A stretch of 64,000 nt of DNA from an uncultured Victivallis sp. (GCA_944389935.1 CALXOE010000003.1:62001-126000); one strand, 5' to 3'; positions 26,814 through 35,670 are shown, counted from the first letter of the stretch. Program-made: numbers and translations. Notes: generated by a model from the sequence alone, not told the origin.

Positions 26814-28454
26814 ATGAAACCGGAAGTCATGGCCGCCGCGGAAAACTTCATCACAAACGAAACGGAATTCCATCTTGGATTTCTGCCGACCGAACAGTCG
26901 AATCCGTTGACGCGCTCGATGGAGGCCGATTTCCGGCGCTCCACCGTGGAGGGGGTCGCCACCCTCCAGAAGCCCGATCGCGACGTGCTGTCCATGGTGC
27001 GCCGTGTTCTCGTCTCCGAGCCGTTTGCGCGGATGGCGGCGACCGGATTCTCGACCGTGCGCGGCGGCGGGCGCATCATCTTTTCCGGCTGCGGCGCGAC
27101 CGGACGGCTCAGCATTCTGCTCGAATCGATGTGGCGGGAATACTTCTCCGCATCGGATCGGCCGGAGTTGGCAGATTGCGCCGCAAGTATCATGACCGGA
27201 GGAGATTATGCACTTGTAAAATCGGTTGAAGCATTCGAGGATTACCAGAATTTCGGTCGCCGTCAGGCTGCTGACCTCCACATCGGTCCGGGCGATATGC
27301 TTGTGGCGATCACCGAGGGCGGCGAAACCAGTTCCGTCATCGGCACGGTCAAGGAATCCGCCGAACGCGGCGCGGCAGTGTTCCTCCTGTTCAACAACCC
27401 CGCCGGACTGCTTCGGGAAAAGCTCGTGCGCTGCCGCGAGGTCATCGACGACCCGCGTGTGACGGTGCTGGACCTCTTCTGCGGCCCGATGGCGCTGGCG
27501 GGTTCGACCCGCATGCAGGCGACTACGAGCGAGCAGCTCGTCGCCGGGGTTCTGCTCGAATCGGTCGCGGCAAAACTCGAGGGACGCAGCCTGCCAGACT
27601 TCGTCACGCAGTTCGAGCAGCTTCTCGACCGGCTCGAGTCGGCCGAGGTGCGTTCCATGATAGCGCAATACATTGATTTCGAGGCGGATGTTTACGCCTC
27701 CGGTGGCCGGATCACCTATCTGGCGAACGATTATCTGCTCGACATTTTCACCGATACGACCGAACGCTCTCCGACGTTCATGCTTCCGCCGTTCCGCCGC
27801 CGGGACGATACGGCTTCCCCGATGCCGTGGGCGTTTGTGAAGAATCCGCTCTATCCGACCCGGGAAACATGGCGGAACATGCTCCACCGGGAAGTGCGCT
27901 GTCTCGCGTGGCGTCCGGAGGATTACCGCGCGATGGGGGCTCCGGAGAAACTCGTGAATCATCCTCCCGCCATCGATGCGGAATCTCTCTACGGTTTCGA
28001 GGTCGGTTGTGAACCCGCTCCGGAACGGTTCGCTTCTCCGAAGTCGGGGGCGGTCATCGTCGAGGTCGCCGGCAGCCCCGGAAACCTTGTGCTCGAATCC
28101 GTTGCAAAGAAATATCACGTGATCGGACAGTTCCGGATCAGCTCCGGCGTGCCGGATTCCGCGCTGCATCTGATGAATCACATGGCGCTCAAGCTCGCGC
28201 TGAATACCGTTTCAACCGGAACAATGGTCAAGCTCGGGCGCGTCACCGGCAACTGGATGAGCCATGTCAGCATCTCGAACAAAAAACTCATCGACCGGGC
28301 GATCCGGCTCGTATCGGAGTTGAGCGGACGCTCCTACGAGGAGAGCTGCCGCGCGCTCTTCGACGCCGCCGATGAGATTGATTCCGCGGACTGGACCGGC
28401 CGCGAAAAGCCGTCCCCCGTCCAGTACACACTCCGGAAACTCGGCATTATTTGA
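26814..28454 (+). CDS. Two-SIS-domain MurQ/glucokinase-regulator-like protein
   Basis: A 546-residue sugar-phosphate protein. Residues 70-280 match MurQ-type SIS features: SGCGATGRLSILLES, ITEGGETSSVIGTVKESAE and GSTRMQATTSEQLV. The C-terminal 130 residues again match the MurQ end (LNTVSTGTMVKLGRVTGNWM, the KLIDRAIRLV segment). A region of about 150 residues sits between them. MurQ N-acetylmuramate-6-phosphate etherases are about 300 residues, while the glucokinase regulatory protein GKRP has two SIS domains, so the length fits GKRP-like duplication. It may cleave or sense amino-sugar or lactyl-ether phosphates. ATG 26814 has GAGGG upstream. The frame is open back to 26592 without a good start. 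It ends overlapping the convergent transporter gene by eight bases. Confidence 0.75.
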   Translation: MKPEVMAAAENFITNETEFHLGFLPTEQSNPLTRSMEADFRRSTVEGVATLQKPDRDVLSMVRRVLVSEPFARMAATGFSTVRGGGRIIFSGCGATGRLSILLESMWREYFSASDRPELADCAASIMTGGDYALVKSVEAFEDYQNFGRRQAADLHIGPGDMLVAITEGGETSSVIGTVKESAERGAAVFLLFNNPAGLLREKLVRCREVIDDPRVTVLDLFCGPMALAGSTRMQATTSEQLVAGVLLESVAAKLEGRSLPDFVTQFEQLLDRLESAEVRSMIAQYIDFEADVYASGGRITYLANDYLLDIFTDTTERSPTFMLPPFRRRDDTASPMPWAFVKNPLYPTRETWRNMLHREVRCLAWRPEDYRAMGAPEKLVNHPPAIDAESLYGFEVGCEPAPERFASPKSGAVIVEVAGSPGNLVLESVAKKYHVIGQFRISSGVPDSALHLMNHMALKLALNTVSTGTMVKLGRVTGNWMSHVSISNKKLIDRAIRLVSELSGRSYEESCRALFDAADEIDSADWTGREKPSPVQYTLRKLGII

Positions 28455-29415
28455 GCGGAATGCACAGGAATACAAGCCCGGTCAGACAGACCCCGAGCGC
28501 GGCCACCTGCAGCGGCCGCATCTTCTCCCTCAGAATCCAGACGCTGGCCAGCGTGAAGCTCACGATGCACGATCCGACCATCACTGGATAGCACATTCCG
28601 CCGAGTCCCGCGTCGGCCATCGCATTCATTCCCGGGTAAAAGAGCGTGTAGGCAAAGAGCAGATTGAAGAACTGCAGCGCTCCGATGTATTTCCACAGGA
28701 CCGGATTGAAGAGATTGCTGCGGAACTGTTTTCGTCGTTCCGGGTTCAGCCGGGCGAGATTGTAGAAAACCGCGCCGATGAGTCCGCCCCCCGCCGCGGC
28801 GAGTGACCGGACAATGCTGCCGACCGCCCGCGCCTCCGGGTAATAGGAGGGGGCGGTCTGAAGATTCTGCTGGACTGCGCAGATCGCGAGACAGATGAAT
28901 GCCGGCAGCCGCCAGTGGCCGCGCGCATTGGAATTCTCCTTTGCCGCGCCGAAGAGCACGAGCGCCGCGAGCAGCAGGAGAATTCCTCCTCCCCGGAGGA
29001 ACGTCAGCTCCACCCCGTAGAAGATCACCCCGCCCAGAAACGGGAAAATCAGCGCCGACTGGATGATCGCCCAGATGATTCCGTTCGGACCGCGCTGCAT
29101 CGCATAGGCCATGATCTGCAGCATGAAGAAGTTCATCATCCCGGCGATGGCGTAGACGGCGCAGGTCGCGAACGTGATCAGCAAAGAACACTCCGGCACG
29201 CTCCCCGTTGCGAACATGATTACCACGCTGGCCGCAACGGAAAAGCTGTTTCCGAACAACTGCACGAGGCTCGGTTCGATCCCCCGCTTCGGCGCATCTC
29301 CCATCACCAGACCGATCAGGCACCAGCTTGCGCCGACGATCACCATCGCGCCGATGCCGAACCAGACCGAGTGGAAGAACGGCAGCGAACTCAAACTCTG
29401 GATCAATGTCTGCAT
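28447..29415 (-). CDS. DMT-superfamily (EamA-like) transporter
   Basis: A 322-residue membrane protein with about ten transmembrane helices in two halves, as in drug/metabolite transporters and related sugar permeases such as RhaT. ATG 29415 is chosen: it has GGAGAG at good distance and starts just ahead of the first helix. The frame extends upstream to 29559, but that part is polar and covers the promoter. It is divergent from the GntR/LacI regulator gene and likely controlled by it. Sugar uptake is an inference from the neighbours. Confidence 0.75.
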   Translation of the reverse strand: MQTLIQSLSSLPFFHSVWFGIGAMVIVGASWCLIGLVMGDAPKRGIEPSLVQLFGNSFSVAASVVIMFATGSVPECSLLITFATCAVYAIAGMMNFFMLQIMAYAMQRGPNGIIWAIIQSALIFPFLGGVIFYGVELTFLRGGGILLLLAALVLFGAAKENSNARGHWRLPAFICLAICAVQQNLQTAPSYYPEARAVGSIVRSLAAAGGGLIGAVFYNLARLNPERRKQFRSNLFNPVLWKYIGALQFFNLLFAYTLFYPGMNAMADAGLGGMCYPVMVGSCIVSFTLASVWILREKMRPLQVAALGVCLTGLVFLCIPLK

Positions 29416-29446
29416 CCTGACTCTCCCATTTGTTTTCCCGGTGATT

Positions 29447-29475
29447 ACTATATTCCCGGTGACGGCAGAAATCAA
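29447..29475 (-). promoter_or_regulatory. Promoter of the DMT transporter gene, with direct repeats
   Basis: On the minus strand TTGATT (29470-29475) and TATAGT (29447-29452) have a 17-base spacer. TCCCGGTGA occurs twice in the same direction here, 18 bases apart (from 29437 and from 29455), around the -10 box. It could bind the divergent regulator. Confidence 0.5.
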
Positions 29476-29515
29476 GAGTTCGATGCGATTATTCTGATTA
29501 TTTCTCCGCTGACGG

Positions 29516-29544
29516 TTGCAAAAGGTCTCTCCGGCGGCTATTGT
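29516..29544 (+). promoter_or_regulatory. Promoter of the GntR/LacI regulator, probably giving a leaderless mRNA
   Basis: TTGCAA (29516-29521) and TATTGT (29539-29544) have a 17-base spacer. The predicted start site, about seven bases on, falls on the ATG at 29551. Confidence 0.45.
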
Positions 29545-29550
29545 ATGCGC

Positions 29551-30687
29551 ATGAGACAACAGAATTCAACGTCGACTCTCCGGCTCGATCCGGAACGCAG
29601 CATCCGATCCCAGATCGCGGGTTATTACCGCGACCGGATCGTGCGCGGGGAGTTGCACCCCGGCGATCGGCTGCCCCCGGCGCGCACGCTGGCACGGGAA
29701 CTCGGCGTGGCCGAGGCGAATGTGCATCATGCGTTCGGGAAACTCGCGGGGGAGGGGCTGCTGATCCGCCGTCCGCGCGCGGGGAGCGTTGTGGCGCGCC
29801 GCGAACCCGGTCTGCGCGGAGTGGCGGTATTCGTACCGTGGCGTTCCCTTATGCGGGGGGAGGAGTTCACGCGACTGCTGGTCCGGTTTCTTGCCGCCCG
29901 GTTCGAGGAGAGCGGAGTCGAATGCCATGTGCTGTATGATACGCCCGGCGGAACGGGATGGAACGGATTGCGGCGACTTGCTTCGGAACGGAGGATTCAG
30001 GGGGTGATCTGCCGGACGATCGAACCGGATGAATTGAAGTTTTATCAGGCGCTGCATCTGCCGTTTACCGGAATCGGTTCTCTGCGGATCGCCAACCGGA
30101 TTTCACTGCTGACGGCGGAGTTGATCGGGAAGATGGCCGAAGCGCTGCGCGCGACCGGCTGCCGCAGTTTCGGTGTGATCATTCCGGAGCGTCCGGCGCC
30201 GGGATTTCTTCCGGTGCTGCGCCGTTGCGGTGCGGCGGCGGCGCTGGAGTTCCGGGAGGAGTGGCTCTATGACGGAAGCCATTCCGCAGAGAGTTTCATT
30301 GTTGACCGGGCGGCTTTCGCCTGGAACGCGGTTGCGCATCTGAATACTCTGCGGCGCCGGCCGGAGGGGCTGATGTTGTTTTCCGACGATCTGGTCGAGG
30401 GGGTGACGATGGCGTTTTACCGTGCGGGGGTGCGGGTGCCGCAGGATTATCGGCTTGCGATTCACCACACGCGCGAAAATCCGGTCATTTTTCCGTTCGC
30501 GTGTACGCTTGTGCAGCATTCGATCGCGGAGATTGCCGGGGCGCTGGCGGAGCAGCTGGCGGATCTGTGTTCGGGGAAAGTGCCGCGCGCACCGGCGCTC
30601 GACATTGCATTGACTCCGTATACCCCGCCGGTCATCGCGGCTGTGGAGTCGCGGAATGACGATCCGCAAGGGGAGAGCCGGGCATGA
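29551..30687 (+). CDS. Hybrid GntR/LacI transcriptional regulator
   Basis: A 378-residue regulator. Residues 10-80 form a GntR winged helix (RSIRSQIAGYYRDRIVRGEL, PGDRLPPARTLARELGVAE). The remaining part is a LacI-type sugar-binding domain (VFVPW near 95, GVICRT near 150, LMLFSDDLVEGV near 270). It is probably a sugar-responsive repressor of the divergent DMT transporter and the overlapping downstream symporter gene. ATG 29545 is in frame, but the promoter places the RNA start at or after 29551 and no ribosome site is seen. The stop overlaps the symporter start (ATGA). Confidence 0.85.
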   Translation: MRQQNSTSTLRLDPERSIRSQIAGYYRDRIVRGELHPGDRLPPARTLARELGVAEANVHHAFGKLAGEGLLIRRPRAGSVVARREPGLRGVAVFVPWRSLMRGEEFTRLLVRFLAARFEESGVECHVLYDTPGGTGWNGLRRLASERRIQGVICRTIEPDELKFYQALHLPFTGIGSLRIANRISLLTAELIGKMAEALRATGCRSFGVIIPERPAPGFLPVLRRCGAAAALEFREEWLYDGSHSAESFIVDRAAFAWNAVAHLNTLRRRPEGLMLFSDDLVEGVTMAFYRAGVRVPQDYRLAIHHTRENPVIFPFACTLVQHSIAEIAGALAEQLADLCSGKVPRAPALDIALTPYTPPVIAAVESRNDDPQGESRA

Positions 30688-32132
30688 AGACGATCGATTA
30701 TCTGGTGGTCATTCTCTATCTGGCGGCGCTGCTCGGGATCGGCTGGCGGTTCCGGACCGGACAGGAGAGCGGGCGGGAATACTTTCTCGCGGGACGGAGA
30801 ATGGGGTATTTTCCGATCGGGCTCTCGGTCATGGTGACGAGTTTCAGCGCAATCAACTTTCTGGCGCTGCCGGGGGAGGTGTTTGGGCACGGACTCTATG
30901 TGCTGGCCTCGTTTCCGGTGTTTTTCCTGTCGGCGTGGCTGGTTGCGACGTTCTGGATGCCCAGTTTTCTCCACGAGGAGAGGATCAGCCTGTACGGACT
31001 TCTTGAGCGGCGGTTTGATTACCGGGTCCGGGCGCTTGCGAGCGGATTGTTTCTCTTCTGGCGTTTTTTCTGGATGGCGACGGCGCTCTACGCGACCGCC
31101 CGGATCATGGGGGTGTTGACCGGGGTGCCGCTGCCGGTTGCAGTTCTGGTCGGCGGGGTGGTCGCGACGCTCTACACGGCCGCGGGCGGGATCCGCGCGG
31201 TCATGTGGACGGATGTTCTGCAGTTCTTCGTTCTCTTCGGAGGAATTGCGCTCGCGGTCGGGTTTGCATTGGCCGGGGCGGGAGATTCGGTTCAGATAGC
31301 GTTCGACGGAGGGAGACTGCGGCCGTTTGCGCCGTTCGATGCGGCCTATTTCTCGTTTGATCCGACGCTGCGCATGACGTTCTGGAGTGCTCTGATCGGA
31401 GTATCGGTGGCGTTTCTCACGCGGTATGGTGCGGATCAGATGGTTGTGCAGCGCTATTTTACCGCGAAAAATCTCTCATCGGCGCGCAAAGGATTGTGGC
31501 TGAATGCGTTCGTTTCGGTTCTGTCGCTTTCTCTGCTCGTGGTGTTCGGAGTGGCGGTCTATGTCTGTTCGGTTCGAGCCGGAGGAGAGCCGGGCCGGAT
31601 TCCGCCGATCGCGGTGATCGCCGGGATGATCCGTGATTTCCCCGTCGGAGTGACGGGAGTGATTGCCGCGGCGCTGCTGGCGGCGACGATGTCGAGCATC
31701 GATTCGGGGATCAACAGCTGTTGCGCGGCATACGTGACGGATTTTCATTCGAGATTTTTCCGGAAGAGTCCGCCGGAGCGGCTTCTGAGCGGCGGCATCG
31801 GTGCGGCGGTCACGCTTCTGGCACTGGTTGCCGTACCGTTGCTGGCGGAGGCGAATACGCTCTTCATGATCGTCAACAAATTCATCAACGGACTCGGCAG
31901 TCCGCTTCTGGCGCTGGTGCTTCTGACGCTGCTGCCGTGGCGGGTCAACGCTTCGGGGGTGTTTTACGGTGGAATCTGCGGGGTCATCGCGAGTCTGGCG
32001 ATCTCGTTCGGCGTGAACACTCTGGCGCTGCACTGCTATGCCGTTGCCAATCTGGCGGTGACGTTGCTCTTCTGCCTGGTTCTGAGCGGTTTTTTCGGGA
32101 GTCCTGCCCTGTCGCGCGGTTTTCGCCCTTGA
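30684..32132 (+). CDS. Sodium:solute symporter (SSS family)
   Basis: A 482-residue integral membrane transporter with about 12-13 helices. Family features include the start YLVVILYLAALLGIGW, the segment REYFLAGRRMGYFPIGLSVM, SFSAINFLALPGEVFGHGLY near residue 55 (sodium/substrate site region) and GGIRAVMWTDVLQ near 170. SSS members take up sugars, sialic acid, amino acids or vitamins with sodium. Translation is coupled to the GntR/LacI regulator. With the glycan enzymes upstream, a sugar or uronate substrate is likely, but this is inference. Confidence 0.88.
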   Translation: MKTIDYLVVILYLAALLGIGWRFRTGQESGREYFLAGRRMGYFPIGLSVMVTSFSAINFLALPGEVFGHGLYVLASFPVFFLSAWLVATFWMPSFLHEERISLYGLLERRFDYRVRALASGLFLFWRFFWMATALYATARIMGVLTGVPLPVAVLVGGVVATLYTAAGGIRAVMWTDVLQFFVLFGGIALAVGFALAGAGDSVQIAFDGGRLRPFAPFDAAYFSFDPTLRMTFWSALIGVSVAFLTRYGADQMVVQRYFTAKNLSSARKGLWLNAFVSVLSLSLLVVFGVAVYVCSVRAGGEPGRIPPIAVIAGMIRDFPVGVTGVIAAALLAATMSSIDSGINSCCAAYVTDFHSRFFRKSPPERLLSGGIGAAVTLLALVAVPLLAEANTLFMIVNKFINGLGSPLLALVLLTLLPWRVNASGVFYGGICGVIASLAISFGVNTLALHCYAVANLAVTLLFCLVLSGFFGSPALSRGFRP

Positions 32133-32157
32133 CAGGAGGAGTTTTCGGATATACCGT
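32129..32157 (+). promoter_or_regulatory. Possible promoter of the csoR-type gene
   Basis: TTGACA (32129-32134, overlapping the symporter stop) is followed 17 bases later by TACCGT (32152-32157), a poor -10 box. TATACC two bases earlier is an alternative with a 15-base spacer. Confidence 0.3.
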
Positions 32158-32190
32158 AATAGAGCAAATTAAGAACAGGAGTCGACTGCC

Positions 32191-32466
32191 ATGCGCAAGT
32201 GTATGGATGCGGAAAATCTTCACCGCCGAATGAAGAAGATCATCGGCCAGCTGGGCGCCATTGAAAACATGATCGACGAAGATGTCCCCTGCGAGGAGGT
32301 GCTCATTCAGATCAACGCCGCCAAAAGCGCCCTCCATAAACTCGGGCAGATCGTCCTCGAGGGTCACCTCCGCCACTGCGTCAAAGACGGCATCGAGCAT
32401 GGCGACGCAGAGAAAACCATCGCCTCCTTCGCCAAAGCGATCGAACACTTCTCCCGACTCTCCTGA
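32191..32466 (+). CDS. csoR: CsoR-type metal-responsive repressor
   Basis: A 91-residue all-helical repressor of the CsoR/RcnR/FrmR family. Cys34, His59 and Cys63 reproduce both the residues and the spacing (25 and 4) of the Cu(I)-binding Cys-His-Cys site of classical CsoR. RcnR would have His at the last place and FrmR or CstR would differ. Copper binding would release it from DNA. A CsoR-like operator lies just downstream, before the P-type ATPase gene, so it probably represses that gene and perhaps itself. Confidence 0.88.
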   Translation: MRKCMDAENLHRRMKKIIGQLGAIENMIDEDVPCEEVLIQINAAKSALHKLGQIVLEGHLRHCVKDGIEHGDAEKTIASFAKAIEHFSRLS

Positions 32467-32512
32467 CATGACTGATTCCGCTTTTTGGGCTTTTTTTCCA
32501 ATCTCCGCTTGA

Positions 32513-32528
32513 ATACCTATGGGGGTAT
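32513..32528. promoter_or_regulatory. CsoR-like operator before the metal ATPase gene
   Basis: ATACCTATGGGGGTAT has ATACC and GGTAT as inverted arms around a G-rich centre, the form of known CsoR operators (TACCC-type arms, G/C tract in the middle). It lies 53 bases upstream of the ATPase start. Confidence 0.55.
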
Positions 32529-32580
32529 GGGTATATTTTACCATTGCGGAAAGAAACATCAATCAATCCGGGAGGACAGG

Positions 32581-34491
32581 ATGATGCAGTGGGGTGCGGT
32601 CTGGAAGAGTCTGGTCATGGGAGCGGGCCGGGAGGTTCTGTTTCTGGTGGTGGCAGGTGCGGCGCTGGTGGTGAGCTTTTTCAGACCGGAGTTTCTGCCG
32701 TTCGATGCGGCCTGGGTGGCGGTGATTCTGTGCGGAATTCCGATTCTGAAAGATGCGGTGACGGGGCTTGTGCTGCGGTTCGATATCAAGGCGGATGTTC
32801 TGGTGGCGATGGCGTTGATTGCATCGGTGGTCACTGATGAGATTTTTGCGGCGGGCGAAGTGGCATTCATCATGCAGATCGGGGCTTTTCTCGAGGAGTC
32901 CACGGTGGCGCGGGCGCGGGCCGGGATCGAAAAGCTCGTGTGTCTGACCCCGCGGACAGCCCGGCGCATTTCCGGGGAGCGCGATGAGGAGACGATTCCG
33001 GCGGAGGCCGTGGAGATCGGCGACCTGCTGCGTGTGCTGCCGGGCGAGACGATTCCGGTCGACGGAGTGATCGTTCGCGGGAATAGCTCGGTCGATCAGT
33101 CGGTCATGACCGGGGAGTCGATTCCGGTCGACAAGACAGAGGGCGACGAGGTGTTCAGCGGAACGGTCAACTGCTTCGGCGCGTTTGAGATGCGCGCTCG
33201 CCGTCGCGATGCGGACAGTTCCGTGCAGCGGATGATCCGGCTCGTCCGTTCGGCGGATGCGAATCAGGCGCGCATCGTCGGGATCGCGGATCGCTGGGCG
33301 ACTTGGATTGTGGTTGCCGCGGTGCTTTCGGCGCTGCTGGCGTGGATCGTCACGGGAGAACTTATTCGCGCGGTCACGATTCTCGTGGTGTTTTGTCCCT
33401 GCGCGCTGGTTCTGGCGACGCCGACGGCGATCATGGCCGCGATCGGGAACGCAACCCGGCACGGAATTCTGGTGCGGGCTGGGGATGCGCTGGAACGGCT
33501 TGCGGCACTTCGCTGCGTCATCTTCGACAAGACCGGAACTCTGACCTGCGGGCGTCCCGAAGTCACGGCGCTGCACAATTTCCACTCCGGACTTTCGGAC
33601 CGCGAGCTCGGACTTGTCGCCGCGGCTGTCGAGGCGTGCTCGGAACATCCGCTCGGGCAGGCTGTCGTGCGAGGATTCCGCTCCGAGGGAGAGGATTCGG
33701 AACTCCCGGAAGTGGAGGCATTTGAAATGATTCCTGGCCGGGGGATCAGCGCCGTGGCCGGCGGGCGTCCGTTTCTCGCCGGCAGCGTGGAATTGCTCCG
33801 TTCACGCGGGATTGAACTCTCCGCCGCCGGATCGGCCGCCGCCGAAGAACGGTTGGGGGAGGGGGCAACGCTGATCTATCTGGCGATGGACGGCCGGTTC
33901 TGCGGAATTGTGGCGTTGTCGGACCTCGTTCGAGAGAATGCGGCCGCAACGGTGGCGGAGTTGAATGAACTCGGCATCCGCTGTGTATTGCTGACCGGGG
34001 ACAATCCCGCTGCGGCGCGGCATATCTCCGAACAGGTCGGAATCTGTGACTACCGTGCGTCCTGCCTCCCGGAGAACAAGCTCGAATGGATCGACGAAAC
34101 ACAGCGGAACGGCGAACCCGTCTGCATGGTCGGGGACGGCGTCAACGATGCTCCCGCACTGAAGCGCGCCCGCGTCGGAATCGCCATGGGCGGCATCGGC
34201 AGTGATATCGCGATCGAAGCGGCGGACATCACGCTCGTGAAAGATGACATCGGACAGCTCCCGTTTCTCTTCCGGCTCGCGCGGCGCATGATGCGGACGA
34301 TCCGTATCAATCTGACCTTTTCGATGGTGCTGAATTTTGCGGCAGTGGTTCTGGCCTGGCTCGGCATTCTGAATCCAGTGGTCGGCGCACTCGTACACAA
34401 CGCCGGTTCGGTGCTGGTCATTGTGAATTCGGCTCTGCTGTTGAGCTGGCGCGGAGGGTGCGGATGCGGAAGCGGGCGGCTTACGCCTTGA
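32581..34491 (+). CDS. P1B-type heavy-metal-translocating ATPase without N-terminal metal domain
   Basis: A 636-residue metal exporter. P-type features are complete: TGES (actuator), CPC in transmembrane helix 6 (FCPCALVLATP), DKTGTLT (phosphorylated Asp), SEHPLG and GDGVNDAP. It has no N-terminal HMA domain. It ends in a GGCGCGSG tail that could hold metal. Helices 7-8 (VLNFAAV, then HNAGSVLVIVNS) lack the YN and MSS pattern of copper P1B-1 pumps and the DVG of zinc/cadmium P1B-2 pumps, so the metal is uncertain even though the regulator is of copper type. GGAGG at 32571 supports ATG 32581 or 32584. It overlaps the convergent DUF362 gene by 11 bases. Confidence 0.9.
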   Translation: MMQWGAVWKSLVMGAGREVLFLVVAGAALVVSFFRPEFLPFDAAWVAVILCGIPILKDAVTGLVLRFDIKADVLVAMALIASVVTDEIFAAGEVAFIMQIGAFLEESTVARARAGIEKLVCLTPRTARRISGERDEETIPAEAVEIGDLLRVLPGETIPVDGVIVRGNSSVDQSVMTGESIPVDKTEGDEVFSGTVNCFGAFEMRARRRDADSSVQRMIRLVRSADANQARIVGIADRWATWIVVAAVLSALLAWIVTGELIRAVTILVVFCPCALVLATPTAIMAAIGNATRHGILVRAGDALERLAALRCVIFDKTGTLTCGRPEVTALHNFHSGLSDRELGLVAAAVEACSEHPLGQAVVRGFRSEGEDSELPEVEAFEMIPGRGISAVAGGRPFLAGSVELLRSRGIELSAAGSAAAEERLGEGATLIYLAMDGRFCGIVALSDLVRENAAATVAELNELGIRCVLLTGDNPAAARHISEQVGICDYRASCLPENKLEWIDETQRNGEPVCMVGDGVNDAPALKRARVGIAMGGIGSDIAIEAADITLVKDDIGQLPFLFRLARRMMRTIRINLTFSMVLNFAAVVLAWLGILNPVVGALVHNAGSVLVIVNSALLLSWRGGCGCGSGRLTP

Positions 34492-35665
34492 TCTTCCCCG
34501 CAAGGCGCGCCGCAAGCGTCCGCAGCCGCGGCGTGAGCAGAAACCGTTCGAGGAACGTCGGATTCACGCTGATCGCCTTGACCGGACAAAATTCGTGGCA
34601 GCAGTAGCACTTGATGCAGAGTGCCGGATCCGCGACTGCCGCACGTTCCGGGTCGATCGCGGGCGGACGCACGGGGCAGCCGTCGCGACAGCGCATGCAC
34701 CGGATGCACTTTTCCGTGTCGATGTGCGGCACGGCTTTCCAGCGGCGCTGAACAAAGTCGAGCATGCTCTGCGGCAGCGGCAGCAGCCGCAGCGGGCTGC
34801 CGAGCTGCCGAATCGGCCGGAAGTCCGGGCAGCGCAGCTCCTCCGGGGTGGCACCAATGAGCTCGATCGCGTCCGGATCGGTCGTGCCGAACGGACGCCG
34901 CTTTGCGGCGGCGAGCAGCGGAATTTGCTCCGGGTCGAGATTCATCGCCCGGAACGTCACCACGTCGAGCGCGACGGTTTCGACCGATGCCGCGAGAAAT
35001 CCGAGCTGCCGCGGCGTCCCGCCCGAAGGACCCTCACCCTCCATGGCCGTGATCGCGTCCATGATGTTCAACACGGGCGGCAGGGCGACGGCCAGGTCAA
35101 GCTGGAGCTCCGCGAGCCACTCGCGGGTCTTGAGCCGATAATGGTATTCGCTCTTGCTCGTGCCGGGAAGATAGCCGTAAAGGTTTTTCATCGCGCCGGT
35201 TGCGACCATCTGAACATGGGTTTTGGCTTTCGGCAGGTTGATGATCTTGTTCATCTGCGCGAGCGGAGCCCCGAGCCGGATCTTCCGGGCGACGCGAACG
35301 TTCGCAAACTCGTAATCCGCAGGGGTGTCGAGGTCGGCCCATTCGAGTCGGAGCCGGCGTATGACCTCTCCGATGCCGGTCGCCCGCAACACCGAGTCAC
35401 GCGAGCCGCAGCCGGAACTGTCGCCGACAAAACAGCGCCCGCCGGCTTCGAGCACAAGGCGGGCTGCTGCTTCAACCACGGCGGGATGCGTGGTAACCGC
35501 ACTCTCCGGAGCGAACGGTCCGAGCAGATTCGGTTTGAGCAGGACTTTCTCGCCGGGGTTCACAAACGCCCGCATGCCGCCGAGCGGCGCGAGCAGTTTG
35601 CGCAGTTCCACGGTGAGGTCGGTGTCGTAAGAGGCGACCCGGCGGACCGAAACCTGAACACTCAT
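34481..35665 (-). CDS. DUF362 protein with two 4Fe-4S clusters
   Basis: A 394-residue protein. Residues 1-290 match DUF362 (VLLKPNLLGPFAPESAVTTHP near 42, INLPKAKTHVQMVATGAMKN near 145, NIMDAITAMEGEGPSGG near 205). A C-terminal 2[4Fe-4S] ferredoxin module carries CIRCMRCRDGCP and CIKCYCCHEFCP (about 318-360). No signal peptide or membrane helix is seen. The reaction is unknown for the family. The iron-sulfur module implies electron transfer. It starts five bases after the exported-protein gene ends, so they form a two-gene operon. Confidence 0.85.
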   Translation of the reverse strand: MSVQVSVRRVASYDTDLTVELRKLLAPLGGMRAFVNPGEKVLLKPNLLGPFAPESAVTTHPAVVEAAARLVLEAGGRCFVGDSSGCGSRDSVLRATGIGEVIRRLRLEWADLDTPADYEFANVRVARKIRLGAPLAQMNKIINLPKAKTHVQMVATGAMKNLYGYLPGTSKSEYHYRLKTREWLAELQLDLAVALPPVLNIMDAITAMEGEGPSGGTPRQLGFLAASVETVALDVVTFRAMNLDPEQIPLLAAAKRRPFGTTDPDAIELIGATPEELRCPDFRPIRQLGSPLRLLPLPQSMLDFVQRRWKAVPHIDTEKCIRCMRCRDGCPVRPPAIDPERAAVADPALCIKCYCCHEFCPVKAISVNPTFLERFLLTPRLRTLAARLAGKIKA

Positions 35666-35670
35666 TTTGA

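Noticed and set aside
28915..29550. N-terminal extension of the GntR/LacI regulator
   Set aside because: It runs antisense through the DMT transporter gene and both promoters. The winged-helix domain starts after 29551.
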